64,000 nucleotides of DNA from Antitrichia curtipendula (taxonomy: Eukaryota > Streptophyta > Bryopsida > Hypnales > Leucodontaceae), in contig OX579637.1 in NCBI GenBank assembly GCA_951230915.1, positions 15,624,001 through 15,688,000 on the forward strand, in the 5' to 3' direction. A model generated the notes under the pieces. The model did not search any database, was not told where the DNA came from, and saw only the letters and a list, made by a program, of their open reading frames with translations. The position numbers and the translations under genes were made by a program. Below are positions 51,647 through 63,249 of this stretch, in pieces; the stretch's first letter is position 1; each line of letters starts with the position of its first letter.

Positions 51647-53096
51647 TCTTTCAAAATGAAATTCTATGACATTTGATGTTTGACACCATTAAAGTACAGA
51701 TTGGACCTTATTCTCTATTTTTTGGAATTGACGTGCGATTCGATTGCAATTAATTATCAAATTAATATTTGTGGGCATTTAGGTACTTGAGGGTAACTAT
51801 TTGCAACTTGTACGATTTGTGTGAAGTCTGTTTCAAAATGAAATTCTATGACATTTGATGTTTGACACCATTAATGTACAGGTTGGACTTATTCTATATT
51901 CTTTTGAATGGACGTGCGATTGGATTGCAATTACATATCAGATTAATATTTGTGGGCATTTAGGTACTTGAGGGTAACTATTTGCAACATGTACGATTTG
52001 TCTGAAGTCTCTTTCAAAATGAAATTCTATGACATTTGATGTTTGACACCATTAATGTACAGGTTGGACTTATTCTATATTCTTTTGAATGGACGTGCGA
52101 TTGGATTGCAATTACATATCAAATTAGTATTTGTGGGCATTTAAGTACTTGAGGGTAACTATTTGCAACTTGTACGATTTGTATGAAGTCTCTTTCAAAA
52201 TGAAATTCTATGACATTTGATGTTTGACACCATTAATGTACAGGTTGGACTTATTCTTCTATTCTTTGGAATCGACGTGCGATTGAATTGCAATTACATA
52301 TCAAATTAGTATTTGTGGGCATTTAAGTACTTGAGGGTAACTATTTGCAGCTTGTACGATTTGTGTGAAGTCTCTTTCAAAATGAAATTCTATGACATTT
52401 GATGTTTGACACCATTAATGTACAGGTTGGACTTATTCTATATTTTTTTGAATGGACGTGCGATTGGATTGCAATTACATATCAAATTAGTATTTGTGGG
52501 CATTTAAGTACTTGAGGGTAACTATTTGCAACTTGTACGATTTGTGTGAAGTCTGTTTCAAAATGAAATTCTATGACATTTGATGTTTGACACCATTAAT
52601 GTACAGGTTGGACTTATTCTATATTCTTTTGAATGGACGTGCGATTGGATTGCAATTACATATCAAATTAGTATTTGTGGGCATTTAGGTACTTGAGGGT
52701 AACTATTTGCAACATGTACGATTTGTCTGAAGTCTCTTTCAAAATGAAATTCTATGACATTTGATGTTTGACACCATTAATGTACAGGTTGGACTTATTC
52801 TATATTCTTTTGAATGGACGTGCGATTGGATTGCAATTACATATCAGATTAATATTTGTGGGCATTTAGGTACTTGAGGGTAACTATTTGCAACATGTAC
52901 GATTTGTCTGAAGTCTCTTTCAAAATGAAATTCTATGACATTTGATGTTTGACACCATTAATGTACAGGTTGGACTTATTCTATATTCTTTTGAATGGAC
53001 GTGCGATTGGATTGCAATTACATATCAAATTAGTATTTGTGGGCATTTAAGTACTTGAGGGTAACTATTTGCAACTTGTACGATTTGTATGAAGTC
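51647..53096 (+). repeat. Start of the right domain: new P subfamily and return of R
   Basis: The P copy at 51647 has ttaaagtacagattgg and ttctctatttttt, the first of seven ttctctatt P copies; a unique aattaattatc replaces aattacatatc. R copies return at 51829. The last cagctt copy of the window starts at 52191. A tatttttttg run is private to the copy at 52373. Several family markers change within about 700 bp, so this is the sharpest domain boundary in the window. Confidence 0.87.
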
Positions 53097-54365
53097 TCTT
53101 TCAAAATGAAATTCTATGACATTTGATGTTTGACACCATTAATGTACAGGTTGGACTTATTCTTCTATTCTTTGGAATTGACGTGCGATTGAATTGCAAT
53201 TACATATCAAATTAATATTTGTGGGCATTGAGGTACTTGAGGGTAACTATTTGCAACTTGTACGATTTGTGTGAAGTTTCCTTCAAAATGAAATTCTATG
53301 ACATTTGATGTTTGACACCATTAATGTACAGGTTGGACTTATTCTATATTCTTTTCAATGGACGTGCGATTGGATTGCAATTACATATCAAATTAGTATT
53401 TGTGGGCATTTAAGTACTTGAGGGTAACTATTTGCAACTTGTACGATTTGTGTGAAGTCTGTTTCAAAATGAAATTCTATGACATTTGATGTTTGACACC
53501 ATTAATGTACAGGTTGGACTTATTCTATATTCTTTTGAATGGACGTGCGATTGGATTGCAATTACATATCAAATTAGTATTTGTGGGCATTTAGGTACTT
53601 GAGGGTAACTATTTGCAACATGTACGATTTGTCTGAAGTCTCTTTCAAAATGAAATTCTATGACATTTGATGTTTGACACCATTAATGTACAGGTTGGAC
53701 TTATTCTATATTCTTTTGAATGGACGTGCGATTGGATTGCAATTACATATCAAATTAGTATTTGTGGGCATTTAAGTACTTGAGGGTAACTAATTGCAAC
53801 TTGTACGATTTGTATGAAGTCTCTTTCAAAATGAAATTCTATGACATTTGATGTTTGACACCATTAATGTACAGGTTGGACTTATTCTTCTATTCTTTGG
53901 AATTGACGTGCGATTGAATTGCAATTACATATCAAATTAATATTTGTGGGCATTGAGGTACTTGAGGGTAACTATTTGCAACTTGTACGATTTGTGTGAA
54001 GTTTCCTTCAAAATGAAATTCTATGACATTTGATGTTTGACACCATTAATGTACAGGTTGGACTTATTCTATATTCTTTTCAATGGACGTGCGATTGGAT
54101 TGCAATTACATATCAAATTAGTATTTGTGGGCATTTAAGTACTTGAGGGTAACTATTTGCAACTTGTACGATTTGTGTGAAGTCTGTTTCAAAATGAAAT
54201 TCTATGACATTTGATGTTTGACACCATTAATGTACAGGTTGGACTTATTCTATATTCTTTTGAATGGACGTGCGATTGGATTGCAATTACATATCAGATT
54301 AATATTTGTGGGCATTTAGGTACTTGAGGGTAACTATTTGCAACATGTACGATTTGTCTGAAGTC
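53097..54365 (+). repeat. Four-monomer duplication with caatgg (725-bp step)
   Basis: Q copies with cattgagg start at 53097 and 53822. Each is followed by a T-lead copy with cttttcaatgg and a G-lead copy with ttaggtac. The third units differ in the right half (caaattagt versus cagattaat). A fourth unit, an n with taattgcaac, occurs only in the first copy. The caatgg change is private to 53.3-57.2 kb. Confidence 0.85.
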
Positions 54366-55815
54366 TCTTTCAAAATGAAATTCTATGACATTTGATGTTT
54401 GACACCATTAAAGTACAGATTGGACCTTATTCTCTATTTTTTGGAATTGACGTGCGATTGGATTGCAATTACATATCAAATTAATATTTGTGCGCATTTA
54501 AGTACTTGAGGGTAACTATTTGCAACTTGTACGATTTGTGTGAAGTTTCCTTCAAAATGAAATTCTATGACATTTGATGTTTGACACCATTAATGTACAG
54601 ATTGGACTTATTCTATATTCTTTTGAATGGACGTGCGATTGGATTGCAATTACATATCAAATTAGTATTTGTGGGCATTTAAGTACTTGAGGGTAACTAT
54701 TTGCAACTTGTACGATTTGTATGAAGTCTCTTTCAAAATGAAATTCTATGACATTTGATGTTTGACACCATTAATGTACAGGTTGGACTTATTCTATATT
54801 CTTTTCAATGGACGTGCGATTGGATTGCAATTACATATCAAATTAGTATTTGTGGGCATTTAAGTACTTGAGGGTAACTATTTGCAACTTGTACGATTTG
54901 TGTGAAGTCTCTTTCAAAATGAAATTCTATGACATTTGATGTTTGACACCATTAATGTACAGATTGGACTTATTCTTCTATTCTTTTGAATGGACGTGCG
55001 ATTGGATTGCAATTACATATCAAATTAGTATTTGTGGGCATTTAAGTACTTGAGGGTAACTATTTGCAACTTGTACGATTTGTGTGAAGTCTCTTTCAAA
55101 ATGAAATTCTATGACATTTGATGTTTGACACCATTAATGTACAGGTTGGACTTATTCTATATTCTTTTGAATGGACGTGCGATTGGATTGCAATTACATA
55201 TCAAATTAGTATTTGTGGGCATTTAGGTACTTGAGGGTAACTATTTGCAACATGTACGATTTGTCTGAAGTCTCTTTCAAAATGAAATTCTATGACATTT
55301 GATGTTTGACACCATTAATGTACAGGTTGGACTTATTCTATATTCTTTTGAATGGACGTGCGATTGGATTGCAATTACATATCAAATTAGTATTTGTGGG
55401 CATTTAAGTACTTGAGGGTAACTATTTGCAACTTGTACGATTTGTATGAAGTCTCTTTCAAAATGAAATTCTATGACATTTGATGTTTGACACCATTAAT
55501 GTACAGGTTGGACTTATTCTATATTCTTTTCAATGGACGTGCGATTGGATTGCAATTACATATCAAATTAGTATTTGTGGGCATTTAAGTACTTGAGGGT
55601 AACTATTTGCAACTTGTACGATTTGTGTGAAGTCTGTTTCAAAATGAAATTCTATGACATTTGATGTTTGACACCATTAATGTACAGGTTGGACTTATTC
55701 TATATTCTTTTCAATGGACGTGCGATTGGATTGCAATTACATATCAGATTAATATTTGTGGGCATTTAGGTACTTGAGGGTAACTATTTGGAACATGTAC
55801 GATTTGTCTGAAGTC
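54366..55815 (+). repeat. 8-monomer HOR copy 1 (1,450 bp)
   Basis: Order: P with ttaaagtac and ttctctatt; T-lead agattgg n; n with caatgg; agattgg Q; n with ttaggtac/aacatg/tgtctg; n; n with caatgg; G-lead caatgg R. The P copies at 54366, 55816 and 57266 are exactly 1,450 bp apart. A private change is tttggaacatg at about 55790. Confidence 0.93.
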
Positions 55816-57265
55816 TCTTTCAAAATGAAATTCTATGACATTTGATGTTTGACACCATTAAAGTACAGATTGGACCTTATTCTCTATTTTTTGGAATTGA
55901 CGTGCGATTGGATTGCAATTACATATCAAATTAATATTTGTGCGCATTTAAGTACTTGAGGGTAACTATTTGCAACTTGTACGATTTGTGTGAAGTTTCC
56001 TTCAAAATGAAATTCTATGACATTTGATGTTTGACACCATTAATGTACAGATTGGACTTATTCTATATTCTTTTGAATGGACGTGCGATTGGATTGCAAT
56101 TACATATCAAATTAGTATTTGTGGGCATTTAAGTACTTGAGGGTAACTATTTGCAACTTGTACGATTTGTATGAAGTCTCTTTCAAAATGAAATTCTATG
56201 ACATTTGATGTTTGACACCATTAATGTACAGGTTGGACTTATTCTATATTCTTTTGAATGGACGTGCGATTGGATTGCAATTACATATCAAATTAGTATT
56301 TGTGGGCATTTAAGTACTTGAGGGTAACTATTTGCAACTTGTACGATTTGTGTGAAGTCTCTTTCAAAATGAAATTCTATGACATTTGATGTTTGACACC
56401 ATTAATGTACAGATTGGACTTATTCTTCTATTCTTTTGAATGGACGTGCGATTGGATTGCAATTACATATCAAATTAGTATTTGTGGGCATTTAAGTACT
56501 TGAGGGTAACTATTTGCAACTTGTACGATTTGTGTGAAGTCTCTTTCAAAATGAAATTCTATGACATTTGATGTTTGACACCATTAATGTACAGGTTGGA
56601 CTTATTCTATATTCTTTTGAATGGACGTGCGATTGGATTGCAATTACATATCAAATTAGTATTTGTGGGCATTTAGGTACTTGAGGGTAACTATTTGCAA
56701 CATGTACGATTTGTCTGAAGTCTCTTTCAAAATGAAATTCTATGACATTTGATGTTTGACACCATTAATGTACAGGTTGGACTTATTCTATATTCTTTTG
56801 AATGGACGTGCGATTGGATTGCAATTACATATCAAATTAGTATTTGTGGGCATTTAAGTACTTGAGGGTAACTATTTGCAACTTGTACGATTTGTATGAA
56901 GTCTCTTTCAAAATGAAATTCTATGACATTTGATGTTTGACACCATTAATGTACAGGTTGGACTTATTCTATATTCTTTTCAATGGACGTGCGATTGGAT
57001 TGCAATTACATATCAAATTAGTATTTGTGGGCATTTAAGTACTTGAGGGTAACTATTTGCAACTTGTACGATTTGTGTGAAGTCTGTTTCAAAATGAAAT
57101 TCTATGACATTTGATGTTTGACACCATTAATGTACAGGTTGGACTTATTCTATATTCTTTTCAATGGACGTGCGATTGGATTGCAATTACATATCAGATT
57201 AATATTTGTGGGCATTTAGGTACTTGAGGGTAACTATTTGCAACATGTACGATTTGTCTGAAGTC
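55816..57265 (+). repeat. 8-monomer HOR copy 2 (1,450 bp)
   Basis: Same eight units and same length as the previous copy. Differences seen are gaatgg instead of caatgg in the third unit and tttgcaacatg instead of tttggaacatg in the eighth. Confidence 0.94.
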
Positions 57266-58353
57266 TCTTTCAAAATGAAATTCTATGACATTTGATGTTT
57301 GACACCATTAAAGTACAGATTGGACCTTATTCTCTATTTTTTGGAATTGACGTGCGATTGGATTGCAATTACATATCAAATTAATATTTGTGCGCATTTA
57401 AGTACTTGAGGGTAACTATTTGCAACTTGTACGATTTGTGTGAAGTTTCCTTCAAAATGAAATTCTATGACATTTGATGTTTGACACCATTAATGTACAG
57501 ATTGGACTTATTCTATATTCTTTTGAATGGACGTGCGATTGGATTGCAATTACATATCAAATTAGTATTTGTGGGCATTTAAGTACTTGAGGGTAACTAT
57601 TTGCAACTTGTACGATTTGTATGAAGTCTCTTTCAAAATGAAATTCTATGACATTTGATGTTTGACACCATTAATGTACAGGTTGGACTTATTCTATATT
57701 CTTTTGAATGGACGTGCGATTGGATTGCAATTACATATCAAATTAGTATTTGTGGGCATTTAAGTACTTGAGGGTAACTATTTGCAACTTGTACGATTTG
57801 TGTGAAGTCTCTTTCAAAATGAAATTCTATGACATTTGATGTTTGACACCATTAATGTACAGATTGGACTTATTCTTCTATTCTTTTGAATGGACGTGCG
57901 ATTGGATTGCAATTACATATCAAATTAGTATTTGTGGGCATTTAAGTACTTGAGGGTAACTATTTGCAACTTGTACGATTTGTGTGAAGTCTCTTTCAAA
58001 ATGAAATTCTATGACATTTGATGTTTGACACCATTAATGTACAGGTTGGACTTATTCTATATTCTTTTGAATGGACGTGCGATTGGATTGCAATTACATA
58101 TCAAATTAGTATTTGTGGGCATTTAGGTACTTGAGGGTAACTATTTGCAACATGTACGATTTGTCTGAAGTCTCTTTCAAAATGAAATTCTATGACATTT
58201 GATGTTTGACACCATTAATGTACAGGTTGGACTTATTCTATATTCTTTTGAATGGACGTGCGATTGGATTGCAATTACATATCAAATTAGTATTTGTGGG
58301 CATTTAAGTACTTGAGGGTAACTATTTGCAACTTGTACGATTTGTATGAAGTC
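57266..58353 (+). repeat. 8-monomer HOR copy 3, truncated to six units
   Basis: The first six units match those of the two preceding copies. The last two (caatgg n and caatgg R) are missing, and a Q copy with cattgagg follows at 58354. The truncation falls on a monomer boundary. Confidence 0.9.
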
Positions 58354-59442
58354 TCTTTCAAAATGAAATTCTATGACATTTGATGTTTGACACCATTAAT
58401 GTACAGGTTGGACTTATTCTTCTATTCTTTGGAATTGACGTGCGATTGAATTGCAATTACATATCAAATTAATATTTGTGGGCATTGAGGTACTTGAGGG
58501 TAACTATTTGCAACTTGTACGATTTGTGTGAAGTTTCCTTCAAAATGAAATTCTATGACATTTGATGTTTGACACCATTAATGTACAGGTTGGACCTTAT
58601 TCTCTATTTTTTGGAATTGACGTGCGATTGGATTGCAATTACATATCAAATTAGTATTTGTGCGCATTTAAGTACTTGAGGGTAACTATTTGCAACTTGT
58701 ACGATTTGTGTGAAGTTTCCTTCAAAATGAAATTCTATGACATTTGATGTTTGACACCATTAATGTACAGATTGGACTTATTCTATATTCTTTTGAATGG
58801 ACGTGCGATTGGATTGCAATTACATATCAAATTAGTATTTGTGGGCATTTAAGTACTTGAGGGTAACTATTTGCAACTTGTACGATTTGTATGAAGTCTC
58901 TTTCAAAATGAAATTCTATGACATTTGATGTTTGACACCATTAATGTACAGGTTGGACTTATTCTATATTCTTTTGAATGGACGTGCGATTGGATTGCAA
59001 TTACATATCAAATTAGTATTTGTGGGCATTTAAGTACTTGAGGGTAACTATTTGCAACTTGTACGATTTGTGTGAAGTCTCTTTCAAAATGAAATTCTAT
59101 GACATTTGATGTTTGACACCATTAATGTACAGATTGGACTTATTCTTCTATTCTTTTGAATGGACGTGCGATTGGATTGCAATTACATATCAAATTAGTA
59201 TTTGTGGGCATTTAAGTACTTGAGGGTAACTATTTGCAACTTGTACGATTTGTGTGAAGTCTGTTTCAAAATGAAATTCTATGACATTTGATGTTTGACA
59301 CCATTAATGTACAGGTTGGACTTATTCTATATTCTTTTGAATGGACGTGCGATTGGATTGCAATTACATATCAGATTAATATTTGTGGGCATTTAGGTAC
59401 TTGAGGGTAACTATTTGCAACATGTACGATTTGTCTGAAGTC
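58354..59442 (+). repeat. Six-monomer mosaic segment
   Basis: Q (58354), a hybrid P copy (58536: aggttgg with ttctctatt and a caaattagt/gcgcattt right half), T-lead n, n, agattgg Q (59080), and G-lead R. The P copy is T-lead and lacks the ttaaagtac of its siblings. It looks like a recombinant between the preceding T-lead unit and a ttctctatt P copy. Confidence 0.83.
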
Positions 59443-60893
59443 TCTTTCAAAATGAAATTCTATGACATTTGATGTTTGACACCATTAAAGTACAGATTGG
59501 ACCTTATTCTCTATTTTTTGGAATTGACGTGCGATTGGATTGCAATTACATATCAAATTAATATTTGTGCGCATTTAAGTACTTGAGGGTAACTATTTGC
59601 AACTTGTACGATTTGTGTGAAGTTTCCTTCAAAATGAAATTCTATGACATTTGATGTTTGACACCATTAATGTACAGATTGGACTTATTCTATATTCTTT
59701 TGAATGGACGTGCGATTGGATTGCAATTACATATCAAATTAGTATTTGTGGGCATTTAAGTACTTGAGGGTAACTATTTGCAACTTGTACGATTTGTATG
59801 AAGTCTCTTTCAAAATGAAATTCTATGACATTTGATGTTTGACACCATTAATGTACAGGTTGGACTTATTCTATATTCTTTTGAATGGACGTGCGATTGG
59901 ATTGCAATTACATATCAAATTAGTATTTGTGGGCATTTAAGTACTTGAGGGTAACTATTTGCAACTTGTACGATTTGTGTGAAGTCTCTTTCAAAATGAA
60001 ATTCTATGACATTTGATGTTTGACACCATTAATGTACAGATTGGACTTATTCTTCTATTCTTTTGAATGGACGTGCGATTGGATTGCAATTACATATCAA
60101 ATTAGTATTTGTGGGCATTTAAGTACTTGAGGGTAACTATTTGCAACTTGTACGATTTGTGTGAAGTCTGTTTCAAAATGAAATTCTATGACATTTGATG
60201 TTTGACACCATTAATGTACAGGTTGGACTTATTCTATATTCTTTTGAATGGACGTGCGATTGGATTGCAATTACATATCAGATTAATATTTGTGGGCATT
60301 TAGGTACTTGAGGGTAACTATTTGCAACATGTACGATTTGTCTGAAGTCTCTTTCAAAATGAAATTCTATGACATTTGATGTTTGACACCATTAATGTAC
60401 AGGTTGGACTTATTCTATATTCTTTTGAGTGGACGTGCGATTGGATTGCAATTACATATCAAATTAGTATTTGTGGGCATTTAAGTACTTGAGGGTAACT
60501 ATTTGCAACTTGTACGATTTGTATGAAGTCTCTTTCAAAATGAAATTCTATGACATTTGATGTTTGACACCATTAATGTACAGGTTGGACTTATTCTTCT
60601 ATTTATTGGAATTGACGTGCGATTGAATTGCAATTACATATCAAATTAATATTTGTGGGCATTGAGGTACTTGAGGGTAACTATTTGCAACTTGTACGAT
60701 TTGTGTGAAGTTTCCTTCAAAATGAAATTCTATGACATTTGATGTTTGACACCATTAATGTACAGGTTGGACTTATTCTATATTCTTTTGAATGGACGTG
60801 CGATTGGATTGCAATTACATATCAAATTAGTATTTGTGGGCATTTAAGTATTTGAGGGTAACTATTTGCAACTTGTACGATTTGTATGAAGTC
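59443..60893 (+). repeat. Eight-monomer block, copy 1 of a 2,356-bp-offset duplication
   Basis: Order: P (ttctctatt), T-lead n, n, agattgg Q, G-lead R, n with gagtgg, Q with ctatttattgg, T-lead n with aagtatttgag. The last three private markers recur 2,356 bp (13 units) later. Length 1,451 bp. Confidence 0.92.
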
Positions 60894-61798
60894 TCTTTCA
60901 AAATGAAATTCTATGACATTTGATGTTTGACACCATTAATGTACAGGTTGGACTTATTCTATATTCTTTTGAATGGACGTGCGATTGGATTGCAATTACA
61001 TATCAAATTAGTATTTGTGGGCATTTAAGTACTTGAGGGTAACTATTTGCAACTTGTACGATTTGTGTGAAGTCTCTTTCAAAATGAAATTCTATGACAT
61101 TTGATGTTTGACACCATTAATGTACAGGTTGGACTTATTCTATATTCTTTTGAATGGACGTGCGATTGAATTGCAATTACATATCAAATTAATATTTGTG
61201 CGCATTTAAGTACTTGAGGGTAACTATTTGCAACATGTACGATTTGTGTGAAGTCTGTTTCAAAATGAAATTCTATGACATTTGATATTTGACACCATTA
61301 ATGTACAGGTTGGACTTATTCTATATTCTTTTGAATGGACGTGCGATTGGATTGCAATTACATATCAAATTAGTATTTGTGGGCATTTAAGTACTTGAGG
61401 GTAACTATTTGCAACTTGTACGATTTGTGTGAAGTCTCTTTCAAAATGAAATTCTATGACATTTGATGTTTGACACCATTAATGTACAGGTTGGACTTAT
61501 TCTATATTCTTTTGAATGGACGTGCGATTGGATTGCAATTACATATCAGATTAATATTTGTGGGCATTTAGGTACTTGAGGGTAACTATTTGCAACATGT
61601 ACGATTTGTCTGAAGTCTCTTTCAAAATGAAATTCTATGACATTTGATGTTTGACACCATTAATGTACAGGTTGGACTTATTCTATATTCTTTTGAATGG
61701 ACGTGCGATTGGATTGCAATTACATATCAGATTAATATTTGTGGGCATTTAGGTACTTGAGGGTAACTATTTGCAACATGTACGATTTGTCTGAAGTC
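60894..61798 (+). repeat. Five-monomer segment between duplicated blocks
   Basis: n; an n with gattgaattg, gcgcattt and aacatg; a G-lead n with gatatttgac (a rare change in the otherwise fixed box); and two consecutive R copies at 61437 and 61618 that look identical. No other content. Confidence 0.85.
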
Positions 61799-63249
61799 TC
61801 TTTCAAAATGAAATTCTATGACATTTGATGTTTGACACCATTAAAGTACAGATTGGACCTTATTCTCTATTTTTTGGAATTGACGTGCGATTGGATTGCA
61901 ATTACATATCAAATTAATATTTGTGCGCATTTAAGTACTTGAGGGTAACTATTTGCAACTTGTACGATTTGTGTGAAGTTTCCTTCAAAATGAAATTCTA
62001 TGACATTTGATGTTTGACACCATTAATGTACAGATTGGACTTATTCTATATTCTTTTGAATGGACGTGCGATTGGATTGCAATTACATATCAAATTAGTA
62101 TTTGTGGGCATTTAAGTACTTGAGGGTAACTATTTGCAACTTGTACGATTTGTATGAAGTCTCTTTCAAAATGAAATTCTATGACATTTGATGTTTGACA
62201 CCATTAATGTACAGGTTGGACTTATTCTATATTCTTTTGAATGGACGTGCGATTGGATTGCAATTACATATCAAATTAGTATTTGTGGGCATTTAAGTAC
62301 TTGAGGGTAACTATTTGCAACTTGTACGATTTGTGTGAAGTCTCTTTCAAAATGAAATTCTATGACATTTGATGTTTGACACCATTAATGTACAGATTGG
62401 ACTTATTCTTCTATTCTTTTGATTGGACGTGCGATTGGATTGCAATTACATATCAAATTAGTATTTGTGGGCATTTAAGTACTTGAGGGTAACTATTTGC
62501 AACTTGTACGATTTGTGTGAAGTCTGTTTCAAAATGAAATTCTATGACATTTGATGTTTGACACCATTAATGTACAGGTTGGACTTATTCTATATTCTTT
62601 TGAATGGACGTGCGATTGGATTGCAATTACATATCAAATTAGTATTTGTGGGCATTTAGGTACTTGAGGGTAACTATTTGCAACATGTACGATTTGTCTG
62701 AAGTCTCTTTCAAAATGAAATTCTATGACATTTGATGTTTGACACCATTAATGTACAGGTTGGACTTATTCTATATTCTTTTGAGTGGACGTGCGATTGG
62801 ATTGCAATTACATATCAAATTAGTATTTGTGGGCATTTAAGTACTTGAGGGTAACTATTTGCAACTTGTACGATTTGTATGAAGTCTCTTTCAAAATGAA
62901 ATTCTATGACATTTGATGTTTGACACCATTAATGTACAGGTTGGACTTATTCTTCTATTTATTGGAATTGACGTGCGATTGAATTGCAATTACATATCAA
63001 ATTAATATTTGTGGGCATTGAGGTACTTGAGGGTAACTATTTGCAACTTGTACGATTTGTGTGAAGTTTCCTTCAAAATGAAATTCTATGACATTTGATG
63101 TTTGACACCATTAATGTACAGGTTGGACTTATTCTATATTCTTTTGAATGGACGTGCGATTGGATTGCAATTACATATCAAATTAGTATTTGTGGGCATT
63201 TAAGTATTTGAGGGTAACTATTTGCAACTTGTACGATTTGTATGAAGTC
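61799..63249 (+). repeat. Eight-monomer block, copy 2 of the 2,356-bp-offset duplication
   Basis: Partner of 59443-60893 with the same length and unit order, including gagtgg, ctatttattgg and aagtatttgag. Differences seen: ttgattgg in the Q copy at 62343, where copy 1 has ttgaatgg, and a caaattagt right half in the G-lead unit at 62525, where copy 1 has cagattaat. Confidence 0.92.
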
